DNA of 64,000 nt from G020354085 sp964482055 (GCA_964482055.1 CAYZVX010000004.1:1-64000); one strand, 5' to 3'; counted from the first letter of the stretch, positions 8,887 to 17,260 are shown. The notes: generated from the sequence alone by a model not told the origin. Made by a program: numbers and translations.

Positions 8887-10110
8887 TCAGGCGCTTTCTT
8901 GCGTGCGCCGCATGCGTGTGGCGAGTCGCCGCGCGATTTCATGCACGAGCGCGCGCGCGAGCTTCTCTTTGCTCTGCACGGGCAGCTCGGTCACGCCGTG
9001 GCGATCGATCAGCAGCAGGCCGTTGTCGTCGGCCTCGAAGCCGCGGCCGGCGACACCGACCAGGTTGCCGGCTACGAGATCACAGTTTTTGCGCTCGAGC
9101 TTGGCGCGCGCATTGCGTTCGACGTCTTCGGTCTCGGCGGCGAAGCCGACCGTGAAGGGTCGGGGCTCGAGCGCGGTGACACTCGCCAGGATGTCCGGAT
9201 TGCGCACGAGCTCGAGCGTGACACGCTCGGCGTCTTTCTTTATCTTCGATTCCGACACGGCCACGGGGCGATAGTCGGCTACCGCCGCCGCGGCGATGAA
9301 CACCTGCGCGCCAGGCACGTGCTCATGCACAGCGTCATGCATTTCTTGTGCGCTGGCGACGCGCAGCGTGCGAACGCGCTCGGGGTTCGGCAGCGCTGTC
9401 GGACCGGATACGAGCACGACGTGCGCGCCCGCCTCGGCGGCTGCCGCGGCGATCGCGTAACCCATCTTGCCCGAGCTCTTGTTGGTCAGCCCGCGCACCG
9501 GATCGATGGCCTCCCAGGTCGGGCCGGCAGTGACCACGACCGTCAACCCCTCGAGCGCGCCGGTGGCGAAGAGCTCCGCGGTGAGCCGGGCGATCTCGAC
9601 CGGTTCGAGCATGCGCCCGGGGCCGACCTCGCCGCAGACCTGCGCGCCTTCTGCCGGACCGAATACCCGCAGGCCCCGGCGGCGCAGCGTTGCGAGGTTG
9701 TCCTGAGTGGCGGGGTTGAGCCACATCTGCTGGTTCATAGCCGGGGCCAGCGCGACCGGCGACTGGGCAGCGAGGCACAGCGTGCTCAACAGGTCGTCGG
9801 CGCGCCCCGCAGCGAGCTTGGCGATGAAGTTGGCGCTCGCCGGGGCCACCACCACGGCATCGGCCCAGCGCGCCAGCTCGATGTGCCCCATCGCATTCTC
9901 AGCTTCAGTATCGAGCAGGTGCAGGTGCACGGCGTTGCCGCTGACCGCTTGCAGGGTGAGCGGTGTGATGAATTCCTGGGCCGCCTGCGTCATCACGCAG
10001 CGCACCTCGGCGCCGGCCGCGCGCAGCCGGCGTACCAGGTCGGCGGACTTGTAGGCGGCGATGCCGCCGGTGACGCCGAGCAGGACGCGTTTGTTGACCA
10101 GCGTGCCCAT
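8887..10110 (-). CDS. coaBC: Bifunctional phosphopantothenoylcysteine decarboxylase/synthetase
   Basis: This 407-residue enzyme performs two steps of coenzyme A synthesis. The N-terminal flavoprotein CoaC decarboxylates phosphopantothenoylcysteine (GGIAAYKS 14-21, catalytic His75, PAMN 122-125, Cys158 in CGEVGPGRM). The C-terminal CoaB joins phosphopantothenate and cysteine using CTP (LTNKSSGKMG 207-216 and the SKIKK lysine loop near 287-291). The ATG at 10110 gives the family length and starts immediately before the first Rossmann strand. Divergent radC starts 56 bases away. Confidence 0.95.
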   Translation of the reverse strand: MGTLVNKRVLLGVTGGIAAYKSADLVRRLRAAGAEVRCVMTQAAQEFITPLTLQAVSGNAVHLHLLDTEAENAMGHIELARWADAVVVAPASANFIAKLAAGRADDLLSTLCLAAQSPVALAPAMNQQMWLNPATQDNLATLRRRGLRVFGPAEGAQVCGEVGPGRMLEPVEIARLTAELFATGALEGLTVVVTAGPTWEAIDPVRGLTNKSSGKMGYAIAAAAAEAGAHVVLVSGPTALPNPERVRTLRVASAQEMHDAVHEHVPGAQVFIAAAAVADYRPVAVSESKIKKDAERVTLELVRNPDILASVTALEPRPFTVGFAAETEDVERNARAKLERKNCDLVAGNLVGVAGRGFEADDNGLLLIDRHGVTELPVQSKEKLARALVHEIARRLATRMRRTQESA

Positions 10111-10165
10111 GTATGGAAGTGTACTGGTCCGGACGCAACCCGTCCAAATACAGGGACGTGGCTTG

Positions 10166-10840
10166 ATGAAAATCACCGATTGGCCCGCGGCCGAGCGCCC
10201 GCGCGAGAAGCTGCTAGCCCGCGGGCCGCAGGCGCTGTCCGATGCCGAGCTGCTGGCGATTTTCCTGCGCACCGGCGTGGCCGGCAAGACCGCGGTGGAC
10301 GTGGCGCGCGAGCTGCTTGCGCGCTTCGGCAGCCTGCGCGAGCTGTTTCTCGCGGCCCCCGAAGCGGTGTGCGAGGCGCCCGGGCTGGGCGCGGCCAAGT
10401 ACGCGCAGCTTCAGGCCGCGCTCGAAATGGGGCGACGGTTCCTGGGGGAGCGCCTCAACCGCGGCGCGGCGCTCAATTCGCCAACGGACACCCGTCATTA
10501 CCTGCAGGCCTGTCTGCGCGACCGGCCATACGAAGTGTTCTGCTGCCTGTTCCTCGACAACCGCCATCGGGTTCTGGCGTTCGAAGAGCTGTTCCGTGGC
10601 ACTCTGAGTGGCACGGCGGTGTATCCGCGCGAGGTCGTGAAGCGGGCGCTGGCGCTCAATGCGGCGGCCGCGATCCTGGTCCACAACCATCCCTCCGGAG
10701 TCGCGGAACCGAGCCGGGCCGATGAGGCGCTGACCAGCCGCCTCAAGGAGGCGTTCGACCTGGTGGAGGTGCGGCTGCTCGACCACCTGGTGGTCGGGGA
10801 CGGGGAAATGGTCTCGTTCAGCGAGCGCGGACTGCTGTAA
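10166..10840 (+). CDS. radC: RadC/JAB-domain protein
   Basis: The 224-residue RadC-family protein has an N-terminal helix-hairpin-helix region (about 20-95) and a C-terminal JAB/MPN metalloprotease-like domain with HNHPSG at 173-178 and the following P-S-x-x-D. The family was once linked to DNA repair; its biochemical role is unsettled. The ATG at 10166 gives the standard N-terminus (KITDWPAAERPREK). The radC-coaBC-dut neighbourhood is typical of gammaproteobacteria. Confidence 0.92.
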   Translation: MKITDWPAAERPREKLLARGPQALSDAELLAIFLRTGVAGKTAVDVARELLARFGSLRELFLAAPEAVCEAPGLGAAKYAQLQAALEMGRRFLGERLNRGAALNSPTDTRHYLQACLRDRPYEVFCCLFLDNRHRVLAFEELFRGTLSGTAVYPREVVKRALALNAAAAILVHNHPSGVAEPSRADEALTSRLKEAFDLVEVRLLDHLVVGDGEMVSFSERGLL

Positions 10841-10967
10841 GCCGTTGCTGGCCTTGGCGTTTCGGCGCCGTGGCGCGGACAGCGCAGGGCTACCCAGGCC
10901 GCCGGCTTTCTGATATAAAAGCCGACCTTTTCGCAGCCCCGCAGCAGGTTTTCCAGGGAGAAGTCCG

Positions 10968-11204
10968 ATGTCCAGAGTCTGTCAGGTTACCGGTAAGCGC
11001 GTGCGCTCGGGCAACACCGTCTCGCACGCCAACAACAAGACGCGGCGCCGTTTCTTGCCCAATCTCAAGTACCGCCGCCTGTGGGTGGAAAGCGAGAAGC
11101 GCTGGGTGTCGCTGCGGCTGACCGCGAACGCGCTGCGCACCATCGACAAGAAAGGCATCGAAGTGGTGCTCGCCGAGATGCGGGCGCGCGGCGAGAAGAT
11201 CTGA
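10968..11204 (+). CDS. rpmB: 50S ribosomal protein L28
   Basis: The 78-residue L28 is recognised along its whole length (SRVCQVTGK at the start, SHANNKTRRRF near 19-29). It is a late-assembling component of the large subunit. A GGGAG ribosome site precedes the ATG. It is followed after 10 bases by rpmG, with a shared terminator, forming the usual two-gene operon. Confidence 0.97.
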   Translation: MSRVCQVTGKRVRSGNTVSHANNKTRRRFLPNLKYRRLWVESEKRWVSLRLTANALRTIDKKGIEVVLAEMRARGEKI

Positions 11205-11214
11205 GGTCTAGACC

Positions 11215-11382
11215 ATGGCCAAGGCAATTCGCGAAAAGGTGAAGCTCGTCTCGAGCGCCGGCACCGGCTTCTACTACACGACCACCAAGAACAAGCGCAC
11301 CACGCCGGACAAGCTCGAACTCAAGAAATACGATCCGGTCGTGCGCAAGCACGTCATGTTCAAGGAAGCGAAGATCAAGTAG
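11215..11382 (+). CDS. rpmG: 50S ribosomal protein L33
   Basis: This 55-residue frame translates as a full L33: MAKAIREKVKLVSSAGTG at the start and HVMFKEAKIK at the end, nearly identical in layout to E. coli L33. It contains no cysteines, so it is the zinc-independent form. It is the second gene of the rpmB-rpmG operon. Confidence 0.96.
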   Translation: MAKAIREKVKLVSSAGTGFYYTTTKNKRTTPDKLELKKYDPVVRKHVMFKEAKIK

Positions 11383-11406
11383 CGTTGCCGAGGCGATGAA
11401 CGCCGA

Positions 11407-11434
11407 AGCCTGGCCGAAGCCGGGCTTTTTGTTT
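11407..11434 (+). terminator. Rho-independent terminator of rpmB-rpmG
   Basis: AGCCTGGC, loop CGAA, GCCGGGCT (8 bp with one T-G wobble), then TTTTTGTTT. It lies 25 bases after the rpmG stop. Confidence 0.85.
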
Positions 11435-11461
11435 GTCCGTATCGCGCGATCGGACCGGCGT

Positions 11462-12133
11462 CTACGGTGCGCTCGCGGCATTGCGCGGATCGGCGGAGAT
11501 GACGATCTGGCCGTCGGCGATCTCGATCCGTCCTTCCTGCGTGAGATCGCGCAGCACCCGGTTTACCATCTCACGCGAGGCGCCAACCATGTTGGCGATT
11601 TCCTGCTGCGACAGCCGCCCGGGGATTACGCGGCGGTCGCGCGCGGGGCGGGCCATCTGCTGCAGCGTGTGCCAGACGCGTTCGTACACATCGCGCAGCG
11701 CAAGATCGGCGACCTTTCTGTCTGTGACACGCAGTCGCCGGCACAGGCCCTGGATGAGATTGAGCGCAAGGTCCGAGTTGCGCGCCAGGCAGTGCCGGAA
11801 CTCGCGGCGTGACAGCACGAAACATTCCGTGGACTCCACCGCAACGACGCTCGCCGAGCGCGGCTCATCATCGATGAGCGCCATCTCCCCGACGAAGTCT
11901 CCCGGGTGCAGGAACGACAGCGTGATCTCCTTGCCGTTCTGATCGGCAAGCACCACCTTCACCTTGCCGCGCAGGACGATGTACAGGCTGTGACCGTCCG
12001 CGCCCTGGTGAATGAGGCGCGCATGCTTGCCGAACGTCTTGTGCGTTCCGCTGCGCGCGAGCGCTTGAAGCTCGGCATCATCCAGCCCGCTGAACAACGG
12101 GACGTGTCGAAGAAACAAGGCTATGTTGTCCAT
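11462..12133 (-). CDS. Crp/Fnr-family transcription regulator
   Basis: From the ATG at 12133 the protein has 223 residues: a cyclic-nucleotide-binding-like beta-roll (about 10-125), a long dimerisation helix and a C-terminal winged helix-turn-helix (LSQQEIANMVGASREMVNRV near 169-188). The N-terminal cysteine cluster of FNR is absent, so it is not an iron-sulfur oxygen sensor of that type. Whether it binds cAMP or another ligand cannot be told. The frame extends upstream to 12274, but that part is Pro/Arg-rich and unlike the family. A CRP-type dyad lies in the upstream gap (12268-12281), suggesting autoregulation. Confidence 0.85.
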   Translation of the reverse strand: MDNIALFLRHVPLFSGLDDAELQALARSGTHKTFGKHARLIHQGADGHSLYIVLRGKVKVVLADQNGKEITLSFLHPGDFVGEMALIDDEPRSASVVAVESTECFVLSRREFRHCLARNSDLALNLIQGLCRRLRVTDRKVADLALRDVYERVWHTLQQMARPARDRRVIPGRLSQQEIANMVGASREMVNRVLRDLTQEGRIEIADGQIVISADPRNAASAP

Positions 12134-12267
12134 GACGGTTGCATTTCCAGCAGGTTTCGTCGACCAGCGACACGGGCCCGCCTGCGGGCGTGGTCGGGGG
12201 CGGGGCGCCGATATGAGGCAGGCGCCCAGGGCGCGCGGCAGGGTAGCGCCGCGACGCCGTGCGCTCC

Positions 12268-12281
12268 GTGACATTTGTCAC
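12268..12281. promoter_or_regulatory. CRP-type operator dyad
   Basis: GTGACATTTGTCAC is a perfect palindrome matching the GTGA-N6-TCAC core of CRP-family sites. It lies between the divergent Crp-like and HNH genes, 135 bases upstream of the regulator start. Confidence 0.5.
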
Positions 12282-12401
12282 GCGCGATCACGCAACCACG
12301 AGCGGGCCGCAACGTGTCTTGGCCCTTTTAGGTCGGCCCCAGCTGGCGGCCGAGCTTCAGGCCTGGCGGCGCCCGCCGGGTACCGGTCCGCGGCGGACAG
12401 C

Positions 12402-12430
12402 TGTACAAGTGTATGAGTTTCTGACATAAA
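12402..12430 (+). promoter_or_regulatory. Possible sigma-70 promoter of the HNH gene
   Basis: TGTACA (12402-12407) and CATAAA (12425-12430) are 17 bases apart, each matching consensus at four of six positions. It would start transcription near 12437. Confidence 0.3.
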
Positions 12431-12467
12431 TAGCGGCCAGTTGCGGCTTTGTAACGCCGGTGTACCC

Positions 12468-13067
12468 GTGTATTCGCTAAGCCAACAGGTTCTTCGTACC
12501 GACGCCTCCGGCATGCCGCTTGAGTGGATCGACTTCCGCGAGGCGGTGCGCATCTACCATCTCGGGCAGGTAGCTTACACGTGCGGCAGCACCCTGTACC
12601 AGATCCGCGGCGGATACAACGCCATCAGCGGCAAGCGTTCGGTCCTCGAGATCAGCTCCATCGTCGCCACCCATGGCGACAGTCATGCGCTCGCCAAGGC
12701 GCGCATGCACTACGTGCCGCCCCTCAATAACCAGACGCTGTTCGCGCGTGATGCGCACCTGTGCCTGTACTGCGGCGAGCAGTTCCCGGCGCGCCAGCTT
12801 TCGCGCGACCATATCCTTCCGCTCAGCATGGGCGGGACCGATTCCTGGACCAACGTGGTGACGGCGTGCAAGCGCTGCAACAACCACAAGGCTGGACGAA
12901 TCCCCGAGCAGGCCGGGATGGAGCTGCTGGCGGTGCCGTTCACGCCGACCCACGCCGAATACATCTACCTGCAGGGCAAACGGGTGCTCGCCGACCAGAT
13001 GGAGTTCCTGCTCGCGCACTTCCCCCGCCACAGTCCGCTGCACCAGCGCGTGTCGAAGCTCGTCTGA
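12468..13067 (+). CDS. HNH endonuclease-family protein
   Basis: The protein has 199 residues with an HNH/zinc-ribbon nuclease core: CLYC (99-102), SRDHILPLSMGG (112-123) with the catalytic His115, then C134-x2-C137 and N-N-H-K. The N-terminal 80 residues resemble the usual partner domain of stand-alone bacterial HNH proteins. Its target is unknown; such genes occur as single chromosomal genes without a methylase partner, as here. The GTG at 12468 is chosen because it begins at the conserved VYSLSQQVLR segment and leaves a leader after the candidate promoter; a TTG at 12441 is the alternative. Confidence 0.8.
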   Translation: MYSLSQQVLRTDASGMPLEWIDFREAVRIYHLGQVAYTCGSTLYQIRGGYNAISGKRSVLEISSIVATHGDSHALAKARMHYVPPLNNQTLFARDAHLCLYCGEQFPARQLSRDHILPLSMGGTDSWTNVVTACKRCNNHKAGRIPEQAGMELLAVPFTPTHAEYIYLQGKRVLADQMEFLLAHFPRHSPLHQRVSKLV

Positions 13068-13090
13068 AGCGCAGAGCAAATTTTCCTAGC

Positions 13091-13123
13091 AACAAGAAAC
13101 CCGCCATTGGCGGGTTTCTTGTT
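13091..13123. terminator. Bidirectional terminator hairpin
   Basis: A perfect 15-bp stem (AACAAGAAACCCGCC and its complement) with a 3-nt loop ATT. Runs of A and T at the base allow it to end transcription both from the HNH gene and from the convergent desaturase gene. Confidence 0.85.
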
Positions 13124-13140
13124 GCTGTCTGCGGACGTCG

Positions 13141-14349
13141 CTAGGCGGGGGCGGGGGCGGGTTTGTGCACGAGCGAGTACGTTCGGACCTTGCGCGCGAA
13201 GGCGCGCAGCGCCTCGATGCCAGTGGCTTCGGCCTCCTGGCACCAGTCTTGCAACGCCTGCACCAGGTGTTCCTGGGTGGTGGCCGAGCGCTTCCAGATC
13301 TGGGCGAGCTTTTCCTTCATCACGTACACGGTCTCAAGCGTCTTGTTGCGCGCCAGCGCCGTGGCGAGCCAGGCGCGTGAAAGGTCATCAAGCCGGGAGC
13401 GCTCGCGCACCATCAGGCGGCGCGCCCGCCTGAGCAGCGTCCAGGTCTCGCGGTCGCGGCGATCGGCCTTTTCCAGCTCCTCGCGGTGCACGCTGCGCAT
13501 GACCTCGCGCGCGAAATCGGCCATGACCTTGAAACGTGCCTGGATGACGGCGCGGACCGTCTCGAGATCGATGTTCTGCTTGGCGGCGTCGCAAATGAGC
13601 TCCGGCGGGATCTTCTTTACGCGCGCGAGCCGCAGCAGCGCGAGTGCACGGATATAGAACCAGCCGATGTCGAACTCCCAGCGCTTCGAGGACAGCTTGG
13701 CCGAGCTGGCGAAGGTGTGGTGGTTGTTGTGCAACTCCTCGCCGCCGATCAGGATGCCCCACGGGACGATGTTGGTTGAAGCGTCGGCAACCTCGAAGTT
13801 GCGGTAGCCCCAGTAGTGACCGACGCCGTTGATGATGCCGGCGGCGAATACCGGTATCCAGAGCATCTGCACGGCCCAGATCGTGATGCCAATGGGTCCG
13901 AACAGCAGCACATCGATGGCAAACATCAAGGCGATGCCCAGGCCGCTGTGCGGCGTGTAGAGGTGGCGCTCCAGCCAGTCGTTCGGTGTGCCGTGGCCGT
14001 ACTTGTCCAGGGTCTCGCGGTTCTTCGACTCCCTGCGGTAAAGCTCGGAGCCTTCGAGCAGAACGCGGCGAATCCCGTAGATCTGCGGGCTGTGCGGGTC
14101 CTCGGCCGTTTCGACCTTGGCGTGGTGCTTGCGGTGGATGGCGGTCCATTCCTTGGTGACCATCCCGGTCGTGAGCCACAGCCAGAAGCGGAAGAAGTGC
14201 GCCACCGCTGGATGCAGATCAAGCGCCCGGTGCGCCTGGTGGCGGTGCAGGTAAATCGTCACCGCCGCAATCGTGACGTGCGTGAGCGCGAGCGTGACGA
14301 GCACGTAGCCCCACCATGGCAATACCAATAGACCTTCGAGCAAGTTCAA
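13141..14349 (-). CDS. Acyl-CoA/fatty-acid desaturase with C-terminal extension
   Basis: This is a 402-residue membrane di-iron desaturase, probably introducing a delta-9 double bond into acyl chains. The three His boxes are HRHQAH (35-40), HRKHH (72-76) and HNNHH (207-211), and hydrophobic segments lie at about 10-32, 50-65 and 137-175. After the catalytic part, residues about 245-402 form a charged, mostly helical extension rich in Arg, Lys and Glu that typical DesC/Ole1-like enzymes lack; its role is unknown. The gene stands alone between a terminator and the divergent Nudix gene. Confidence 0.88.
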   Translation of the reverse strand: MNLLEGLLVLPWWGYVLVTLALTHVTIAAVTIYLHRHQAHRALDLHPAVAHFFRFWLWLTTGMVTKEWTAIHRKHHAKVETAEDPHSPQIYGIRRVLLEGSELYRRESKNRETLDKYGHGTPNDWLERHLYTPHSGLGIALMFAIDVLLFGPIGITIWAVQMLWIPVFAAGIINGVGHYWGYRNFEVADASTNIVPWGILIGGEELHNNHHTFASSAKLSSKRWEFDIGWFYIRALALLRLARVKKIPPELICDAAKQNIDLETVRAVIQARFKVMADFAREVMRSVHREELEKADRRDRETWTLLRRARRLMVRERSRLDDLSRAWLATALARNKTLETVYVMKEKLAQIWKRSATTQEHLVQALQDWCQEAEATGIEALRAFARKVRTYSLVHKPAPAPA

Positions 14350-14485
14350 GGCGGCCCCCGGATGTTTATGCCGAAAACCTTACCAGTATAATCAAACAGG
14401 CTCCTAATGGTCGCGCGAACATGCCTCCCCGGGTATCAGGATGCGGCGGCCCTGCGCTTGCAGTGCCCGTTTGCCGGGAAAAACA

Positions 14486-14923
14486 ATGCCTCGACCGGTA
14501 ACTCCGCTGCTGGCGGCGGACACGATTATTGAGCTGGTCGATCGGCCGCAGCGGCCGATCGTGCTGATTGAGCGGCGCCATCCACCGCTCGGCTGGGCGA
14601 TTCCGGGCGGGTTCGTCGACCTCGGGGAGACTGTCGAGCATGCCGCGGTGCGTGAGGCGCGCGAGGAGGTGTCGCTCGCGGTCACGCTCGTGGCGCTGCT
14701 TGGGGTGTACTCCGATCCGCGGCGTGACCCGCGCGGCCACACCGTAACGGTGGTGTACGTGGCGCAGGCGCGCGGAACCCCGCACGCCGCCGACGATGCG
14801 CTCAACGTCGGTGTATTTGCACCAGACGCATTGCCCGGCGAGCTTGCGTTCGATCACGCCGAGGTGCTGCGTGACTATCTCAGGTTTCGCCGTGCCGGGG
14901 AATTGCCGCGGCCCCGGACTTGA
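14486..14923 (+). CDS. Nudix hydrolase
   Basis: The 145-residue Nudix protein hydrolyses a nucleoside-diphosphate-linked substrate that cannot be named from sequence; it resembles ADP-ribose pyrophosphatase-like members. The Nudix box is visible in GGFVDLGETVEHAAVREA followed by REEVSL, with catalytic glutamates intact; the final Gly of the consensus is Ser. The ATG at 14486 follows GGGAAAAAC and starts just before the first strand. Its 3' end overlaps the convergent mscS gene by 44 bases. Confidence 0.85.
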   Translation: MPRPVTPLLAADTIIELVDRPQRPIVLIERRHPPLGWAIPGGFVDLGETVEHAAVREAREEVSLAVTLVALLGVYSDPRRDPRGHTVTVVYVAQARGTPHAADDALNVGVFAPDALPGELAFDHAEVLRDYLRFRRAGELPRPRT

Positions 14924-16187
14924 TGTGCAGATCGCGCTGCGGGTAGGGAATGGTGATGCCGGCTCGCTTTAGCGCCTGCCAGATGGCACGGTTGAGGTCC
15001 GAGCGCACGTTGGTGATGCCGCGTTCCGGGTCGTTGACCCACACCCACAACTCCATGTCGATGCCGCTTTCGCCGAAGGCGACGAGCGCGCCCGCGGGCG
15101 GCGGGTCCTTGAGCACGCGCGGGTGCGCGCGCGCCACGTCCTCCAGCACCGCGATCGCCTGCTCCGGGTCGTCCCTGTAGCTGATCTGTACGGGCACTTT
15201 CAGGCGCACGTTGCGGTCGCCGTACGACCAGTTCGTGATGTCCTGCGTCAGCAGGTTCTCATTCGGCACCAGGATGTCGAGCCCGTCGCGCGTATGCACC
15301 ACAACGTGGCGCGTGTGCAGCGCCTGCACGGTGCCGAACGTCGATCCGATCGTGATGACGTCCCCGGGCCGGATGGAGCCTTCAAAGGCGAGCACGATGC
15401 CGCTGACGAAATTGCTGACGATGCGTTGCAGGCCAAGACCGATACCCACACCGAGCGCCCCGCCAAACACCGCGAAGGCGGTGAGGTCAATGCCGGCCGC
15501 GAGCATGGCCGCCAGCACCGCCACCGTCAGGAACGTGAATTTGACGATCTTGCCGATCGCGATCTTGAGGCTTTCGTCCAGCACGGTGCTGCGCGCGAGC
15601 CGCCATTGGACGGCGTTAGCGAGCCAGAGCGCGATCAGCAGCAACAGCACCACGGACAGCGCGAAGCTGAGCACGTTGTAGATCGAGATGCGTGTCTGCC
15701 CGATCGCGACCGCGTATTCGTCGAGCGTCTGCTCGACGAGCGGCAGCCAGCCGAGGATGTGCAGGGCGGCGAGCAGCCAGATGGTCACGGTGAAGGTGCC
15801 TTCCCAGGCTTTGAGCCAGCTGCCCGGGCTGAGCGAGTGGCGCAGAACGAACACGCCCATGCGGATCAAGGCGAGCGCGCCGATGAGCGGCATGGCGATG
15901 CGCAACACCTGGGTGTCGAGCCCTTGCCGCCGCATCACCGCGACGGCCGCCAGCAACCACAGCCACAGTAGCAGCGGGGCGAGCGCGAGGAGCCCGGTAC
16001 GCACGGCGGTGCGGCCGACACCGGCAATGGCGCCGGGTTCGACCGCGGGAGCGAGTCGCCTGCGGATGGCGTCCGAGCCGAACCAGGCGAGGAGGGCGCC
16101 GGCCGCGAGGACCGCAAGCTGCCACCACGTGGCGGCGGATTGGAAGAACCCGATCACGGCTTCACGCGAGGGCAGCAGCTCTGGCAT
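14880..16187 (-). CDS. MscS-family mechanosensitive channel
   Basis: The 435-residue membrane protein has about five to six N-terminal hydrophobic segments, then the MscS pore helix and beta domain. These are the Gly/Ala-rich VFGGALGVGIGLGLQRI stretch, F-x-S-G-I, then RPGDVITIG and LVPNENLLTQDITNWS, all typical of MscS. It should open under membrane tension to release solutes on hypo-osmotic shock. The ATG at 16187 is preferred; the frame continues upstream but is Arg-rich and not membrane-like. The 3' end overlaps the Nudix gene. Confidence 0.9.
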   Translation of the reverse strand: MPELLPSREAVIGFFQSAATWWQLAVLAAGALLAWFGSDAIRRRLAPAVEPGAIAGVGRTAVRTGLLALAPLLLWLWLLAAVAVMRRQGLDTQVLRIAMPLIGALALIRMGVFVLRHSLSPGSWLKAWEGTFTVTIWLLAALHILGWLPLVEQTLDEYAVAIGQTRISIYNVLSFALSVVLLLLIALWLANAVQWRLARSTVLDESLKIAIGKIVKFTFLTVAVLAAMLAAGIDLTAFAVFGGALGVGIGLGLQRIVSNFVSGIVLAFEGSIRPGDVITIGSTFGTVQALHTRHVVVHTRDGLDILVPNENLLTQDITNWSYGDRNVRLKVPVQISYRDDPEQAIAVLEDVARAHPRVLKDPPPAGALVAFGESGIDMELWVWVNDPERGITNVRSDLNRAIWQALKRAGITIPYPQRDLHIKSGAAAIPRHGET

Positions 16188-16329
16188 GCGGTTGCAGCGG
16201 GTTCGCTTGGCGAAGGAGTCGGGGCGCAAGCATAGTCGGCGGCGCAAGGCGCGCGCAAGCTTCGCCGGCCCAAGGCCGGACAAGAGGTTTTGAAAATGGG
16301 GGGCGACCGCGCGGGAGCGCGCCTGGACC

Positions 16330-16402
16330 GCGGCATTCGTATGTCCCTGCACATCCGCCGCTCCGCACCTCCATGTGCTGCACTAGGACGTGCGAATGCC
16401 GC
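16330..16402. repeat. REP-like inverted repeat
   Basis: The left arm (16330-16354) begins GCGGCATTCG and continues with GTCC and CACAT. The right arm (16373-16402) is its imperfect reverse complement, ending CGAATGCCGC. The same core occurs at 16461, 36728-36847 and 62006-62089. Confidence 0.65.
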
Positions 16403-16442
16403 GTGAGGCCAGGGATGGCCGAAGCGTCTGCTCTCGGCCGCT

Positions 16443-16491
16443 CTCGTGCGTCCATGCACTTCGCGGCACTTGCGCTTCCTGCGCGGCGCGG
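16443..16491 (+). repeat. Single copy of the 52-bp REP-like unit
   Basis: It shares TCCATGCACTTCGCGGCACT and most flanking bases with the tandem 52-bp units at 36728-36847. It is intergenic, upstream of mscS. Confidence 0.7.
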
Positions 16492-16513
16492 CATTACTCC
16501 ATCCATGGAGGTC

Positions 16514-16538
16514 AAAAAAAAGCCCGCTTGCGCGGGCT
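16514..16538 (-). terminator. Leftward rho-independent terminator
   Basis: On the minus strand AGCCCGC, loop GCAA, GCGGGCT is followed by a run of T (16514-16520). It ends transcription coming from the DsrE-like lipoprotein gene, with the 54-bp repeat array and the gap lying between the stop codon and this hairpin. Confidence 0.85.
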
Positions 16539-16619
16539 GAGGAGAGAGGCAATCGATTTTGTTGTTCTTTGTTGTTGTTGTTCTTGTTCGTTCCTTCCCT
16601 TTGAACGATTCGCAGGGTT

Positions 16620-16719
16620 NNNNNNNNNNNNNNNNNNNNNNNNNNNNNNNNNNNNNNNNNNNNNNNNNNNNNNNNNNNNNNNNNNNNNNNNNNNNNNNNN
16701 NNNNNNNNNNNNNNNNNNN
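16620..16719. other. Assembly gap (100 N)
   Basis: Exactly 100 unknown bases, probably a placeholder of unknown true size. It abuts a 54-bp tandem repeat on its right, so missing repeat copies are the likely cause. Confidence 0.95.
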
Positions 16720-16827
16720 TCGACTTGCGGATCAAGTCGAGGGCCCTGAGACACGGACGTCTCGGTTAGGGTTTCGACTTGCGGATCAAGTCGAGGGCCC
16801 TGAGACACGGACGTCTCGGTTAGGGTT
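16720..16827 (-). repeat. Tandem 54-bp double-hairpin element (array A)
   Basis: Two identical 54-bp copies (16720-16773, 16774-16827) lie next to the gap. Each holds hairpin 1 (arms TCGACTTG and CAAGTCGA, loop CGGAT), linker GGGCC, hairpin 2 (arms CTGAGAC and GTCTCGG, loop ACGGAC) and a tail. Read on the minus strand, one frame stays open as an 18-residue repeat containing SVSQGPRLDPQV. The TAA stop of the DsrE-like gene (16820-16822) lies inside the second copy, so the array is in that gene's 3' transcript. It is related to the hypF copies at 58378 and 58904. Confidence 0.9.
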
Positions 16828-17260
16828 TGACGTACGTGTAGCCCTTCTGCTGCAGGGCCGCGATCTCGGCCACGCCGCTCGGCACGATGTCCTGCTCGGA
16901 GACGTCGAACAGATCGTTCTTGTAGTTGATCTTCTTGCCCTTGAGCGTGTTGGCGCAGACGTTGAACTGGATGCCCTGCTTCTTGAGGTTGATCACCTTG
17001 CTCTGCATGTCCGGGTCGGTGTTGGCCTTCTGCAGCAGCGCCAGGCCGTTGCCGTGCATCACGACGCGCAGGTCGAGGTTCTCCTTGCCCACCGCGTTGA
17101 TGTGGTTCTGGATGTTGCCGAGCGTGGCCTTGAGCTGCTTCTCGTCGTCGCCGTTCACGTGGTAAACGACCTTTTGCTTGCCGTAGCCCTCCGTCGTGGC
17201 GCAGCCCGAAGCCCCGAGGGCCAGTAATCCGAGTAGTGCAAGCGGTACGATGTTACGCAT
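16820..17260 (-). CDS. DsrE-like lipoprotein
   Basis: The 146-residue protein has a lipoprotein signal (lipobox ASGC, lipidated Cys20) followed by a DsrE/DsrF-fold domain (about 29-146). The Cys typical of the family is at C102 in FNVCANTLKG. DsrE-fold proteins carry sulfur in relay systems, but many exported members have no known function. It is the last of three genes with the sigma and anti-sigma genes and resembles the anti-sigma periplasmic domain, so it may belong to the same signalling pathway. A strong AGGAGGAGAT precedes the start. The stop codon lies inside a 54-bp repeat. Confidence 0.75.
   Translation of the reverse strand: MRNIVPLALLGLLALGASGCATTEGYGKQKVVYHVNGDDEKQLKATLGNIQNHINAVGKENLDLRVVMHGNGLALLQKANTDPDMQSKVINLKKQGIQFNVCANTLKGKKINYKNDLFDVSEQDIVPSGVAEIAALQQKGYTYVKP

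Noticed and set aside
16720..16827. 54-bp repeats as integron attC sites
   Set aside because: No GTTRRRY/RYYYAAC core pair in the right places, no integrase gene and no gene cassettes between copies; one array lies inside hypF.
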